27,121 nucleotides of DNA from an uncultured Enhydrobacter sp. (GCA_946222995.1 CAMIOS010000030.1:1-27121), one strand, 5' to 3'. Shown: positions 7,613 through 15,536, numbered from the stretch's first letter. Notes: generated from the letters alone by a model not told the origin. Made by a program: numbers and translations.

Positions 7613-8551
7613 ATGTCCGAATTTTCCCTTATTTATACCCACTTCAAACATCTAACCCCACTGCACCCAAACACCCTTCTTGGCATTGGCGATGACGGTG
7701 CGGTAAGCCAAATTCCGCCCAATCACCAGCTGGTTAGCTGTATTGACACGCTGGTGGCAGGTCGGCATTTTCCGCAGTCTACTGCCGCCTACGCCATTGG
7801 CTACAAATCCGTTACCGTGAATCTGTCTGACCTTGCCAGTATGGGGGCAACACCGTATGCGATTTTATTAGGATTAAGTCTGCCAAACGACCTTGCTAAA
7901 GATGACAACTGGATAAAACAATTTACCCGTGGGATTGCCGATATTTGCGGACAGTTTAACGTGGACTTAATCGGCGGTGATACCACCAAATCCGATATTT
8001 TGACGATTTCGGTAACTGCATTGGGATTTGTGCCAAACGGACAGGCAATCACGCGAAGTGGGGCAAAAGTTGGTGATATCGTTTGCGTGAGTGGAGAAAT
8101 CGGCTCGGCAAGTTTTGCGTTGCAGCACGTTTTAAAGGGTGAAAAATCTGACTTGCAACATACACTAGACTTACCCGTTCCCCAAGTTAAGTTAGGACAA
8201 AAACTACTCGGTTTTGCCCATAGTATGATTGATATTTCAGATGGCCTAGGGCAGGATTTAGGACATATTTTGACTGCCTCAAATGTAGGAGCGGTGATTG
8301 ATTTAACCAAAATCCCCACGCATCTGCTATTAAAAAATCTGCCAAACGCTGAGAAATGGCAACACCAGCTAAATGGTGGCGATGATTATCAGTTATGTTT
8401 AACTCTGCCAAAAGACAAATTTGAGCAGTTTAATCAGCGCTATCCAAATCAGATTATTGCCATTGGCGAAATCGTGACAGAAAAAGGTTTGACATTGATT
8501 TATAATGAAAAAAAAGTAGATGTTACCATTCAAGGCTATCAGCATTTTTAG
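7613..8551 (+). CDS. thiL: Thiamine-monophosphate kinase
   Basis: A 312-residue member of the PurM/ThiL ATP-binding fold that phosphorylates thiamine monophosphate to thiamine diphosphate, the last step of the pathway. Key motifs are LGIGDDGA (23-30), the metal-binding DTLVAGRHF (45-53), NLSDLASMGA (70-79), the GGDTT loop, SDGLGQDLGH and the late GGDDYQLCL. The start is placed by the typical MSEFSLI opening. It lies 56 bases beyond nusB, after the hairpin, and 7 bases before pgpA. No TPP riboswitch was seen in the gap. Confidence 0.97.
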   Translation: MSEFSLIYTHFKHLTPLHPNTLLGIGDDGAVSQIPPNHQLVSCIDTLVAGRHFPQSTAAYAIGYKSVTVNLSDLASMGATPYAILLGLSLPNDLAKDDNWIKQFTRGIADICGQFNVDLIGGDTTKSDILTISVTALGFVPNGQAITRSGAKVGDIVCVSGEIGSASFALQHVLKGEKSDLQHTLDLPVPQVKLGQKLLGFAHSMIDISDGLGQDLGHILTASNVGAVIDLTKIPTHLLLKNLPNAEKWQHQLNGGDDYQLCLTLPKDKFEQFNQRYPNQIIAIGEIVTEKGLTLIYNEKKVDVTIQGYQHF

Positions 8552-8558
8552 GTAAACA

Positions 8559-9167
8559 ATGACCCAACTTCATAAACCCAACGTAAGAAAATCCAATCCG
8601 TGCCCGCCCTGCCCGCCCACTGCCACCGCTTGGGAAAAGCTAATTTATTGGCTTGGGATTGGCTTAGGCTCAGGTCTGCCAAAGCGAGCCGCTGGTACAT
8701 GGGGAACGGTGGGCGGTTTGATTGTTGCTATTCCAATGCTGTGGCTTGGCTTTTGGGGATTTTTGGCAGTTACCATTGTGGGCTGTTTGGTGGGCAGTTA
8801 TATTTGCGGTAAAACGTCTGATTTGATGGGCGTGCATGATGACCCGCATATTGTGTTTGATGAATGGGTAGGGATGTGGATTGCGTTGCTGCCTTTAAAA
8901 TATTGTTATCAATTTAATCCATTTGACGTTATGGATTATTATCAAATGGATACGTGGTTTGGCTTATGGCAATGGTTTCATTTATTAATAGCTTTTATTT
9001 TATTTCGCTTTTTTGACATTATTAAACCCTTTCCCATTAAATGGGTGGATAAAAATGTATCGGGCGGGCTTGGGATTTTGATTGATGATATTTTAGCTGG
9101 TGTTATGGCTACTATTACGTTGATTGTTTTAGTGTATATTCCGTTTTGGTTAATGGGTGGGATATAA
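8559..9167 (+). CDS. pgpA: Phosphatidylglycerophosphatase A
   Basis: A 202-residue inner-membrane phosphatase that converts phosphatidylglycerophosphate to phosphatidylglycerol. The family pattern is clear: GLGSGLPKRAAGTWGTVGGL near the start, then DPHIVFDEWVGMW, FFDIIKPFPIKWVD and GGLGILIDDILAG, with four or so hydrophobic segments. It has an N-terminal polar extension of about 20 residues rich in Cys and Pro (CPPCPP). It sits 7 bases after thiL, the usual thiL-pgpA pairing, and is probably cotranscribed with it. Confidence 0.95.
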   Translation: MTQLHKPNVRKSNPCPPCPPTATAWEKLIYWLGIGLGSGLPKRAAGTWGTVGGLIVAIPMLWLGFWGFLAVTIVGCLVGSYICGKTSDLMGVHDDPHIVFDEWVGMWIALLPLKYCYQFNPFDVMDYYQMDTWFGLWQWFHLLIAFILFRFFDIIKPFPIKWVDKNVSGGLGILIDDILAGVMATITLIVLVYIPFWLMGGI

Positions 9168-9256
9168 TTAGAATAGCAATGAAAAAATCAGGCAATGAAC
9201 GATTGGAATTGATAATCTGGCAACCCAATTATCAGACGACTTTAAGGCAATGTATT

Positions 9257-9496
9257 ATGGAATTAACATTTAATTTAGACGATGAGTTGGCAACTCGTTT
9301 TGTCGCCAATAAGTCCAAAGAAAAACTAAATACTATGTTTAATAATTGGGTAAAAAATCAGTTAGCGAATGAAAATGACGAGCCTGTCATTCGTGAAGGT
9401 GATGATGAAGTATATGGTATGTGGGCGGATAGAAATATCAATGTTGAGAATTATATGAAAGACCTTCGTAAAGGCAGACAATTGAATGTTGATTGA
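9257..9496 (+). CDS. Putative antitoxin of a VapBC-type pair
   Basis: A 79-residue polar protein. A longer frame opens at 9146 inside pgpA, but the ATG at 9257 is preceded by TTTAAGGCA at good spacing and begins a compact protein (MELTFNLDDELATRF), so I choose it. The C-terminal half is acidic then basic (EGDDEVYGMWADRN, KDLRKGRQ), as expected for an antitoxin tail that wraps its toxin. Its last 11 bases overlap the PIN toxin gene, the normal layout of such pairs. I do not recognise a named antitoxin family. Its role is inferred mainly from the partner. The module is more AT-rich than pgpA and glmU, suggesting acquisition. Confidence 0.7.
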   Translation: MELTFNLDDELATRFVANKSKEKLNTMFNNWVKNQLANENDEPVIREGDDEVYGMWADRNINVENYMKDLRKGRQLNVD

Positions 9497-9863
9497 TAGC
9501 GATATACTTATTTTTGCGTTTAATGGTAAAGCAAAAGCGACTGAACTACTCGATAATACCATGAACAAAGAAATTTCTGTTATCACTTATATGGAAATTT
9601 TACAAGGTTCTCGTAATAGCATCGAGTTGAATAAATTTATCAAATATTTGATAAAGTATCATTATCAAATTTTACCACTTAATCAACAAATTGGCGATAT
9701 TGCTTCAGAATTGGTGAAAAATTATACCCTATCACATAATATGCAAATGGCAGATGCTTTGATTGCCAGTACTGCCATCGTTTACGAAAAAACGTTAATT
9801 TCAGCCAATGCAAAACATTATCAGTTTATTCCAAATTTATCATTTCAGAAATTTACCGTATAG
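9486..9863 (+). CDS. PIN-domain ribonuclease toxin, VapC-like
   Basis: A 125-residue PIN-domain protein, the standard VapC length. The acidic metal-binding residues are visible: Asp4 and Asp6 in MLIDSDILIF, Glu37 in TYMEILQGS, Asp90 in MQMADALIAST, with Asn108 in SANAKHYQF in the usual fourth position. PIN toxins cut RNA, often tRNA or rRNA, when the antitoxin is lost. It overlaps the antitoxin gene by 11 bases. Its stop lies in the glmU ribosome-binding region (TAGGAAC), so the module is tightly joined to glmU and may be cotranscribed with it. All catalytic positions appear intact. Confidence 0.88.
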   Translation: MLIDSDILIFAFNGKAKATELLDNTMNKEISVITYMEILQGSRNSIELNKFIKYLIKYHYQILPLNQQIGDIASELVKNYTLSHNMQMADALIASTAIVYEKTLISANAKHYQFIPNLSFQKFTV

Positions 9864-9871
9864 GAACAATC

Positions 9872-11239
9872 ATGTCATTAACCACCATCATCATGGCAGC
9901 GGGCAAGGGCACTCGCATGAAATCCACCCGCCCAAAAGTGTTGCAAACGTTGGCAGGTAAACCATTACTACAGCATGTCTTAACCACCGCCAAAAAATTG
10001 GGCAGCCAAAAAAATATCGTGATTTTCGGCTTTGAAGGCGAACAAGTGAAAAATGCTTTTGGCTTGCACAATGGTTGGGAAAATATCGACTGGGTCGAGC
10101 AAGCCGAGCAACTTGGCACAGGTCATGCCGTACAAATGGCGTTACCCGTGTTACCAAAAACAGGTAAAAGTCTGATTTTGTCGGGCGATGTGCCACTGAT
10201 TGGGGCAGATACGCTGGAAAAACTAGCCAACACCGACAGCGATTTTGCCATGCTTACCTTAGAGCTTGCCAATCCTGCGGGCTTAGGGCGGATTATCCGT
10301 GACAGCGATAACAAGGTCGTGGCGATTGTTGAAGAAAAAGACGCTAGCGACACCCAAAAACAAATCCGTGAAATCAACAGCGGGGTGTATTGTGTCGCCA
10401 ATGAAATTTTGCACCAGTTTTTGCCAAAACTTACCAATAATAACGCCCAAGGCGAGTATTATCTCACCGATATTGTCAAAATGGCGGTTGATAGCGGGAT
10501 TGAGATTGCCACCGTCTCGCCCACCTTCCAATTTGAAATTGCAGGGGTAAACGACCGTATCCAGTTGGCAAATCTCGAACGCACATGGCAAACCCACCAA
10601 GCCGAAAGCTTAATGAAACAAGGCGTACATCTGATAGACCCCAGTCGTTTTGATTTACGGGGTAATTTGACCGTCGGAAAAGATGTCGAGATTGATATTA
10701 ATGTGATTATTGAAGGCGACTGCGAAATTGGTGATAACGTCAAAATCGGGGCAGGCTGTATCATCAAAAATAGCAAAATCGCCACGGGTACGGTAATTCA
10801 ACCATATAGCCTATTTGACAATGCGGTGGTGGGCGAAGATAATCAAATTGGTCCTTTCTCACGGCTAAGACCGAATGCGGTGACTGCTAAAGACGTGCAT
10901 ATCGGCAACTTTGTCGAGCTAAAAAACACGCAGATGGCGACAGGGGCAAAAGCCAATCATTTGGCATATCTTGGTGATAGCACGATTGGTCAAAAGTCAA
11001 ATATTGGGGCAGGTACGATTACTTGCAATTATGATGGTGTTAATAAATTCCAAACAATCATTGGTGATAATGCCTTTATCGGCAGTAACTCAAGCCTTGT
11101 CGCCCCTGTCAATATCGGCACTGGGGCGACGATTGGGGCGGGGTCGGTGATTACCAAAGACACGCCTGCGGATAAATTGACTTTGACCCGAGCCAAACAA
11201 ACCACCGTCGATAGTTGGCAACGTCCTGTGAAAAAGTGA
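9872..11239 (+). CDS. glmU: Bifunctional N-acetylglucosamine-1-phosphate uridyltransferase / glucosamine-1-phosphate acetyltransferase
   Basis: A 455-residue enzyme that makes UDP-GlcNAc for peptidoglycan and lipopolysaccharide. The N-terminal nucleotidyltransferase opens with MAAGKGTRMKSTRPKVL (8-24) and includes LSGDVPLI and GEYYLTDIV. The C-terminal half is a left-handed beta-helix of hexapeptide repeats with the acetyltransferase catalytic His363 in KANHLAYLGD and the SNIGAGTITCNYDG loop. Length matches the family (456 in E. coli). The start follows AGGAACAATC. It normally neighbours glmS; here a second toxin-antitoxin module lies between them. Confidence 0.98.
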   Translation: MSLTTIIMAAGKGTRMKSTRPKVLQTLAGKPLLQHVLTTAKKLGSQKNIVIFGFEGEQVKNAFGLHNGWENIDWVEQAEQLGTGHAVQMALPVLPKTGKSLILSGDVPLIGADTLEKLANTDSDFAMLTLELANPAGLGRIIRDSDNKVVAIVEEKDASDTQKQIREINSGVYCVANEILHQFLPKLTNNNAQGEYYLTDIVKMAVDSGIEIATVSPTFQFEIAGVNDRIQLANLERTWQTHQAESLMKQGVHLIDPSRFDLRGNLTVGKDVEIDINVIIEGDCEIGDNVKIGAGCIIKNSKIATGTVIQPYSLFDNAVVGEDNQIGPFSRLRPNAVTAKDVHIGNFVELKNTQMATGAKANHLAYLGDSTIGQKSNIGAGTITCNYDGVNKFQTIIGDNAFIGSNSSLVAPVNIGTGATIGAGSVITKDTPADKLTLTRAKQTTVDSWQRPVKK

Positions 11240-11257
11240 TTAAAAAAAGGAATAATC

Positions 11258-11536
11258 ATGACAGAAGTTGTAATTTCTATTCCCAATGACATCGCAAAAA
11301 GCTATAGCTTAAGCGACTGGCAAGCCATGTTACGTTTGAATACAGCGATTGATTTATATCGACAAGGCAGGCTTTCGACAAAAGTCGCTACTCGTTTTTC
11401 GGGCGTGGCGGATGAAATTGCCTTTTTGCAAGAGTGTCAAAATCGGGGTATTGCTCGGCAAACTTATGATTCAATTGAGGAACTAAAGCACGAAGTGGCA
11501 AATATAAATCAGTTAATGGCTTTAAAAAGCGTATGA
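11258..11536 (+). CDS. UPF0175-family antitoxin
   Basis: A 92-residue protein of the UPF0175 type, shown by VVISIPNDIA at the start, LRLNTAIDLYRQGRLS (25-40) and FSGVADEIAFLQECQNRGI (46-64). This family is repeatedly found next to DUF3368 PIN-like genes and is taken to be the antitoxin. The start follows AAAGGAATAATC, much like the glmU site. It begins 18 bases after glmU, and its stop overlaps the next gene by 4 bases (ATGA). Family is clear; antitoxin activity is inferred from family context. Confidence 0.85.
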   Translation: MTEVVISIPNDIAKSYSLSDWQAMLRLNTAIDLYRQGRLSTKVATRFSGVADEIAFLQECQNRGIARQTYDSIEELKHEVANINQLMALKSV

Positions 11537-11904
11537 TAGTGATTGCCGATTCATCGCCCTTAATTGCGTTAGCCACTTGTGAGGCGTTGGATTTATTGCC
11601 CCAGTTATTTAGCCAAATATGGGTTACACCTGAAGTGTTTAGCGAAGTTACACAGGCAGGAAAACCATTTGCGATAGAGTTTGAGCATTTTTTGCAGGAT
11701 AAACAATCGCCTGCTAAGCCCGCTGCTTTGCCAAATTTAACCAATTTGGATATTGGCGAAGTTTCAGCGATTGCATTATATCAACAGCTTAAAGCGGATA
11801 TTTTGTTAATTGATGAAAAAGCAGGACGGCAGGTGGCGACTTCGCTAAATATCACGGTTGTGGGAAGTTTGGGTGTGTTGGTGATGGCAAAACAGCGTGC
11901 TTGA
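11533..11904 (+). CDS. DUF3368 PIN-like toxin, C-terminus lost by frameshift
   Basis: A 123-residue DUF3368 protein with the PIN-like ADSSPLIALA opening (Asp6), a WVTPEVFSEV motif, LDIGEVSAIAL (central acidic pair) and LLIDEKAGRQVA. It partners the UPF0175 gene, overlapping it by 4 bases. The frame ends at TGA 11902-11904 after AKQRA. In the +2 frame starting at TTG 11901 the sequence continues with LIREIKPFIERLAQ, which is how these proteins normally go on after AKQRG. Restoring one base near 11899-11900 (GC to GGC) rejoins the two parts into about 157 residues. The catalytic residues are upstream of the break, so residual activity cannot be excluded. Confidence 0.8.
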   Translation: MIVIADSSPLIALATCEALDLLPQLFSQIWVTPEVFSEVTQAGKPFAIEFEHFLQDKQSPAKPAALPNLTNLDIGEVSAIALYQQLKADILLIDEKAGRQVATSLNITVVGSLGVLVMAKQRA

Positions 11905-12005
11905 TTAGGGAAATTAAGCCTTTTATCGAACGACTTGCCCAGTCGCCTATTTTCTTTAGCCCAACATTATTACAACAAATTTTAGATGTGGTGAATGAAG
12001 AATGA
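11901..12005 (+). pseudogene. Out-of-frame C-terminal tail of the DUF3368 toxin
   Basis: Thirty-four codons (LIREIKPFIERLAQ ... ILDVVNEE, stop TGA 12003-12005) read as the C-terminal helices of a DUF3368 protein but lie one base out of frame with the preceding gene. It has no start of its own. The simplest explanation is a single-base deletion at about 11899-11900; a sequencing error is the alternative. Confidence 0.75.
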
Positions 12006-12047
12006 ATTTTTAATCAATTAACCACTTGGCATAACCACGCCAAAACC

Positions 12048-12079
12048 ACCGTTACCTAACGATTTGGGGTAACGGTTTT
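12048..12079 (+). terminator. Intrinsic terminator upstream of glmS
   Basis: ACCGTTACC (12048-12056) and GGTAACGGT (12068-12076) form a perfect 9-bp stem with an 11-base loop, followed by TTT. The T-run is short, so efficiency is uncertain. It would separate the glmU/toxin-antitoxin transcript from glmS. Confidence 0.5.
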
Positions 12080-12136
12080 CACGGCAAATTCATTTTCATT
12101 TTGCCATAACTCAAAACTTGATACTAAGGAACAATT

Positions 12137-13972
12137 ATGTGCGGTATCGTTGGGGCAATTCGTGCCCATGCAAATGTCGTTGATTTTCTCACCGACGGAC
12201 TAAAACGCCTCGAATACCGAGGTTATGACTCATCCGGCATCGCCGTCCAGACCGACAAAGGCATCCGCCGAGTACGCCGTGTCGGGCGGGTGGCATTGAT
12301 GGAATCGGCTGCCAAAGAGCGTGGCATCACAGGTCACACTGGCATTGGTCATACCCGCTGGGCGACTCACGGTGGCGTGACCGAACCCAACGCCCACCCG
12401 CATATTTCAGCAGGATTAATATCAGTGGTGCATAATGGCATTATCGAAAACTTTGAAGCCGAGCGTACTCGCCTGCAAGCCGATGGCTATGTGTTCGAAT
12501 CGCAAACCGACACCGAAGTCATCGCTCACAGCGTGCATCAGCACTATGTCAAAACAGGCGATTTGCTTAAGGCAGTACAAACCGCTTGCCAAAATTTTCA
12601 CGGAGCCTACGCCATCGCCGTGATTGCCAATGATAAACCCAACCAAATGGTCGTCGCTCGTATGGGCTGTCCGCTGCTTATCGGCTTTGGCGAAGATGAA
12701 GTGTTTATCGCCTCGGATGTGTCAGCGGTGGTGGCTTTTACCCGTCAAATCATGTACTTAGAAGACGGTGATATCGCACTACTTAGTGAAAAAGGTATTA
12801 ATAAAATCTTTGATAAAACAGGCGCCACGCCAAATCGGGCGGTCAAAACGTCACAAGTCTCGCTTGCTTCGCTTGAATTAGGGCCTTACACCCATTTTAT
12901 GCAAAAAGAAATTCACGAACAGCCAAAAGCCATTGCTGATACCGCTGAAGTGTTTTTAAACGCAGGCTTTATCCCAGAAAACTTTGGTGAAAAAGCCAAA
13001 GCGGTGTTTGACGCTATCGACAGTATCAAAATTTTGGCGTGTGGTACCTCATATTATGCCGGATTAACTGCCAAATACTGGATGGAATCCATCGCAAAAA
13101 TCCGCTGTGATGTTGAAATCGCCAGCGAATATCGCTACCGTGATGTAATTGCCGAGCCAAAACAGCTCATTATCACCATTTCGCAATCGGGTGAAACGCT
13201 GGATACGCTTGAGGCGTTAAAATTTGCCAAAGCGTTGGGGCATGAGCATAGCTTGTCGATTTGTAATGTGATGGAGTCGGCGTTGCCACGTGAAAGCGAA
13301 CTGGTGCTATACACGCGGGCAGGGGCGGAAATCGGTGTCGCCTCAACCAAAGCCTTTACCACACAGCTTGTTGCCTTATTTGGTTTGGCGGTGACACTTG
13401 GCAAACTGCGTGGCAAAGTTAATACTACCTTAGACATAGCTTATACTGAAGAACTGCGTCAAGTGGCAGGCAGTATCCAACACGCGTTAAACCTTGAGCC
13501 ACAAATCGCCAGCTGGGCAAGCCAATTTGCCAGTAAACCAAGTGCATTATTTTTGGGACGTGGCATCCATTATCCAATTGCGTTGGAAGGGGCGTTAAAG
13601 TTAAAAGAAATTACCTATATTCATGCCGAAGCCTATCCTGCGGGTGAGCTTAAACACGGCCCTTTAGCACTGGTTGATGAAAATATGCCTGTGGTGGTCA
13701 TTGCCCCAAATGACAGCTTGCTGGATAAAGTCAAAGCCAATATGCAAGAAGTTGAGGCGCGTGGTGGTGAATTGTTTGTGTTTACTGACCTTGATAGCGA
13801 GTTTACGGGTGGTGATGGTGTCCATGTGATTCGCACCCCACGTCATGTGGGTATTTTATCGCCTGTGGTGCATACCATCCCTGTGCAATTGTTGTCCTAT
13901 CATGTGGCATTGGCAAAAGGCACCGATGTGGATAAACCGCGTAACCTCGCAAAATCAGTTACGGTAGAATAA
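12137..13972 (+). CDS. glmS: Glutamine-fructose-6-phosphate aminotransferase (isomerizing)
   Basis: A 611-residue enzyme that makes glucosamine-6-phosphate from fructose-6-phosphate and glutamine, the first committed step to UDP-GlcNAc. The class II glutaminase domain starts with the catalytic Cys2 in MCGIVGAIRA and includes HTRWATHGGV and the HNGIIENFE loop. Two SIS sugar-binding domains follow (LACGTSYYAGLTAKYW, ITISQSGETLDTLEAL, FLGRGIHYPIALEGALKLKEI), and the C-terminal DKPRNLAKSVTVE is typical. Start follows AAGGAACAATT. No glmS ribozyme is present in the short upstream region. A clear terminator follows. Confidence 0.98.
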   Translation: MCGIVGAIRAHANVVDFLTDGLKRLEYRGYDSSGIAVQTDKGIRRVRRVGRVALMESAAKERGITGHTGIGHTRWATHGGVTEPNAHPHISAGLISVVHNGIIENFEAERTRLQADGYVFESQTDTEVIAHSVHQHYVKTGDLLKAVQTACQNFHGAYAIAVIANDKPNQMVVARMGCPLLIGFGEDEVFIASDVSAVVAFTRQIMYLEDGDIALLSEKGINKIFDKTGATPNRAVKTSQVSLASLELGPYTHFMQKEIHEQPKAIADTAEVFLNAGFIPENFGEKAKAVFDAIDSIKILACGTSYYAGLTAKYWMESIAKIRCDVEIASEYRYRDVIAEPKQLIITISQSGETLDTLEALKFAKALGHEHSLSICNVMESALPRESELVLYTRAGAEIGVASTKAFTTQLVALFGLAVTLGKLRGKVNTTLDIAYTEELRQVAGSIQHALNLEPQIASWASQFASKPSALFLGRGIHYPIALEGALKLKEITYIHAEAYPAGELKHGPLALVDENMPVVVIAPNDSLLDKVKANMQEVEARGGELFVFTDLDSEFTGGDGVHVIRTPRHVGILSPVVHTIPVQLLSYHVALAKGTDVDKPRNLAKSVTVE

Positions 13973-13979
13973 AGTTTAC

Positions 13980-14013
13980 AAAAATGGATTGGCTACTCTA
14001 ATCCATTTTTTTT
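13980..14013 (+). terminator. Intrinsic terminator after glmS
   Basis: AAAAATGGATT (13980-13990) pairs with AATCCATTTTT (14000-14010) around a 9-base loop, continuing into eight T in total. It begins 8 bases after the glmS stop. Confidence 0.88.
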
Positions 14014-14029
14014 AAAATAGGAAAAAATA

Positions 14030-14425
14030 ATGGATAAATTACAAGTTGAAGATTTCATTGTTGGTACTGGTAAAACTGCCGAACGTGGGGCGTTAATTAC
14101 CGCGCATTACACAGGTTACTTGGCAGATGGTAGGGTGTTTGACTCATCGCACCAGCGTGGTCAACCATTTGAAGCGGTCATTGGCACAGGGCGAGTAATT
14201 AAAGGCTGGGATATCGGCGTATTGGGCGGTGAATATGCCAAAAATATAGGTTATGACAATCAAGTTGAAAAGCCAGACGTTTTAGCAGCCATGCAAGTGG
14301 GCGGCACACGTAAGCTCATTGTCCCCAGTCACTTAGCCTATGGTGAACGCCAAGTGGGTAAAATTCCTGCCAATTCGGATTTAACCTTTGAAATTGAATT
14401 ATTGGATGTCAAAACACGTGACTAA
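14030..14425 (+). CDS. FKBP-type peptidyl-prolyl cis-trans isomerase with an internal insertion
   Basis: A 131-residue single-domain FKBP without a signal peptide, so probably cytoplasmic. It has the family core: ITAHYTGYLADGRVFDSS (23-40), QPFEAVIGTGRVIKGWDIG (45-63), and GGTRKLIVPSHLAYGER (91-107), ending IPANSDLTFEIELLDV. The known activity is catalysis of prolyl bond isomerisation during folding. Unusually, about 21 residues (67-87) lie between the active-site helix after GWD and the MxVGG strand, where most bacterial FKBPs continue directly. This is not the flap position used by the SlyD insert domain. The start follows a TAGGAAAAAATA site. Its end overlaps the DUF1653 gene. A partial second copy lies at 19342-19430. 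Confidence 0.92.
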   Translation: MDKLQVEDFIVGTGKTAERGALITAHYTGYLADGRVFDSSHQRGQPFEAVIGTGRVIKGWDIGVLGGEYAKNIGYDNQVEKPDVLAAMQVGGTRKLIVPSHLAYGERQVGKIPANSDLTFEIELLDVKTRD

Positions 14426-14651
14426 TAAAACCTTGCTTAAACTTGGTATTTACCAACATTACAAAGACAATTTTTACCAAGTATTGCACCTTGCTAAACA
14501 CAGCGAAACTGCCGAAGTATTGGTGGTATATCGAGCATTATATGGCGAATACGGCGTATGGGTGCGACCACTTACCATGTTTTGCGAAACCGTCAATATT
14601 GCAGGTGAGGCAAAGCCGCGTTTTAAATTGATACAAGAAATTTCTAGCTAG
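14406..14651 (+). CDS. DUF1653-family protein
   Basis: An 81-residue protein with the DUF1653 pattern: LGIYQHYKDNFYQVLHLAKH, then VVYRALYGEYGVWVRPLTMF and the closing PRFKLIQE. The family is small, widespread and of unknown function. A frame opens at TTG 14388, but ATG 14406 or GTG 14418 (which overlaps the FKBP stop) are more plausible starts; no ribosome-binding site decides between them. The gene overlaps the 3' end of the FKBP gene, so translation is probably coupled. The same gene order is preserved in the degraded copy at 19342-19430, which supports a real pairing. Confidence 0.85.
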   Translation: MSKHVTNKTLLKLGIYQHYKDNFYQVLHLAKHSETAEVLVVYRALYGEYGVWVRPLTMFCETVNIAGEAKPRFKLIQEISS

Positions 14652-14750
14652 AAAATATGATTCTTTTTTTCAGATACTCATGATTTAGTAAATAACCTGT
14701 GTTAGGTTAAGACATCACTCACACGACTAACTAATGCTATAGGAGCAACA

Positions 14751-15509
14751 ATGTACATTGAATTTGGTAAGGCTAAAGCCAAAGTTTTATCACGAGTTTA
14801 TTTTTCAGGGTCTGATGATGATTTTAATTTTATTAAGCCCGAAGACTACCTATTTTTTGATGAAAGTTTAAAGCTTGAACCATACTGTTCGTTTATGGGA
14901 CAACGTACGCTTTGTTCAATGGGCTCTTTTTCGTATTCTTGGTCAGGCTTGCCAACGTGGTTAAAATTGGGTCGTTATTGTTCGATTGCAGGTGGCTTAA
15001 AATTCATGGGCGAACGGCACCCCTATGAGCGTATTAGCTCATCATCATTTACTTACGACCGTAATTTTGTGGTGGTTTCTAGATACTTAGAAGATAATGG
15101 CTTAAAAGGCATCGATATTGAACCGACACAAACCGCACTCAATAATGCGCGATTTGGCAATGATGTTTGGATAGGTGAAGGCGTCACATTGGCAAATGGT
15201 ATTGTCATTGGGGATGGCGCTATTGTGGCAGCTAACTCACATGTGGTAAAAGATGTTCCGCCTTATGCCATTGTTGGGGGTAATCCGGCTAAACTGATTA
15301 AGTATCGGTTCCCTGAAAAAGTCATTGAGCGTCTATTACGGGTTAAATGGTGGAATTATTCATTTGTCAATTTTGATAACAAATCGTTTCTTGATCCCAC
15401 TGCGGCATTGGACGTGCTAGAAGAAAAAATTGCCAATGGTACAGCGGTGATCTACAAACCAAAAGTTATTACTGCCAATCAACTCATTAAGGCGGGTGGT
15501 AAAAAATAA
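14751..15509 (+). CDS. Hexapeptide-repeat acyltransferase, CatB/xenobiotic acetyltransferase type
   Basis: A 252-residue left-handed beta-helix enzyme. The helix includes KLGRYCSIAGGLKFMGERHP, in which His90 is in the place of the catalytic His of XAT enzymes, and FGNDVWIGEGVTLANGIVIG with the conserved VWIG. It ends with the usual AIVGGNPAKLIKYRF cap and a C-terminal extension of about 55 residues. Family members move acetyl or other acyl groups from CoA to sugars, antibiotics or surface polysaccharides; the acceptor here is unknown. The N-terminal 60 residues do not match a pattern I know. The start follows TAGGAGCAACA. The next gene converges on it with 27 bases between and no visible terminator. 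Confidence 0.88.
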   Translation: MYIEFGKAKAKVLSRVYFSGSDDDFNFIKPEDYLFFDESLKLEPYCSFMGQRTLCSMGSFSYSWSGLPTWLKLGRYCSIAGGLKFMGERHPYERISSSSFTYDRNFVVVSRYLEDNGLKGIDIEPTQTALNNARFGNDVWIGEGVTLANGIVIGDGAIVAANSHVVKDVPPYAIVGGNPAKLIKYRFPEKVIERLLRVKWWNYSFVNFDNKSFLDPTAALDVLEEKIANGTAVIYKPKVITANQLIKAGGKK

Positions 15510-15536
15510 GTCACGCTATAGAAATAGTTAATACTG

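Noticed and set aside
9146..9256. N-terminal extension of the antitoxin frame into pgpA
   Set aside because: It overlaps the pgpA end, lacks a ribosome-binding site, and the ATG at 9257 has a good site and a compact product.
10123..10785. Several open frames antisense to glmU
   Set aside because: glmU is unmistakable on the plus strand; the antisense frames have no ribosome-binding sites or recognisable domains.
12006..12136. A glmS ribozyme or riboswitch upstream of glmS
   Set aside because: The sequence is explained by the hairpins and a normal leader; no ribozyme core is seen and these occur mainly in Gram-positive bacteria.
14641..14654. The 14-base palindrome TTTCTAGCTAGAAA at the end of the DUF1653 gene
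   Set aside because: It overlaps coding sequence, has no loop for a hairpin, and is not followed directly by a T-run suited to termination.
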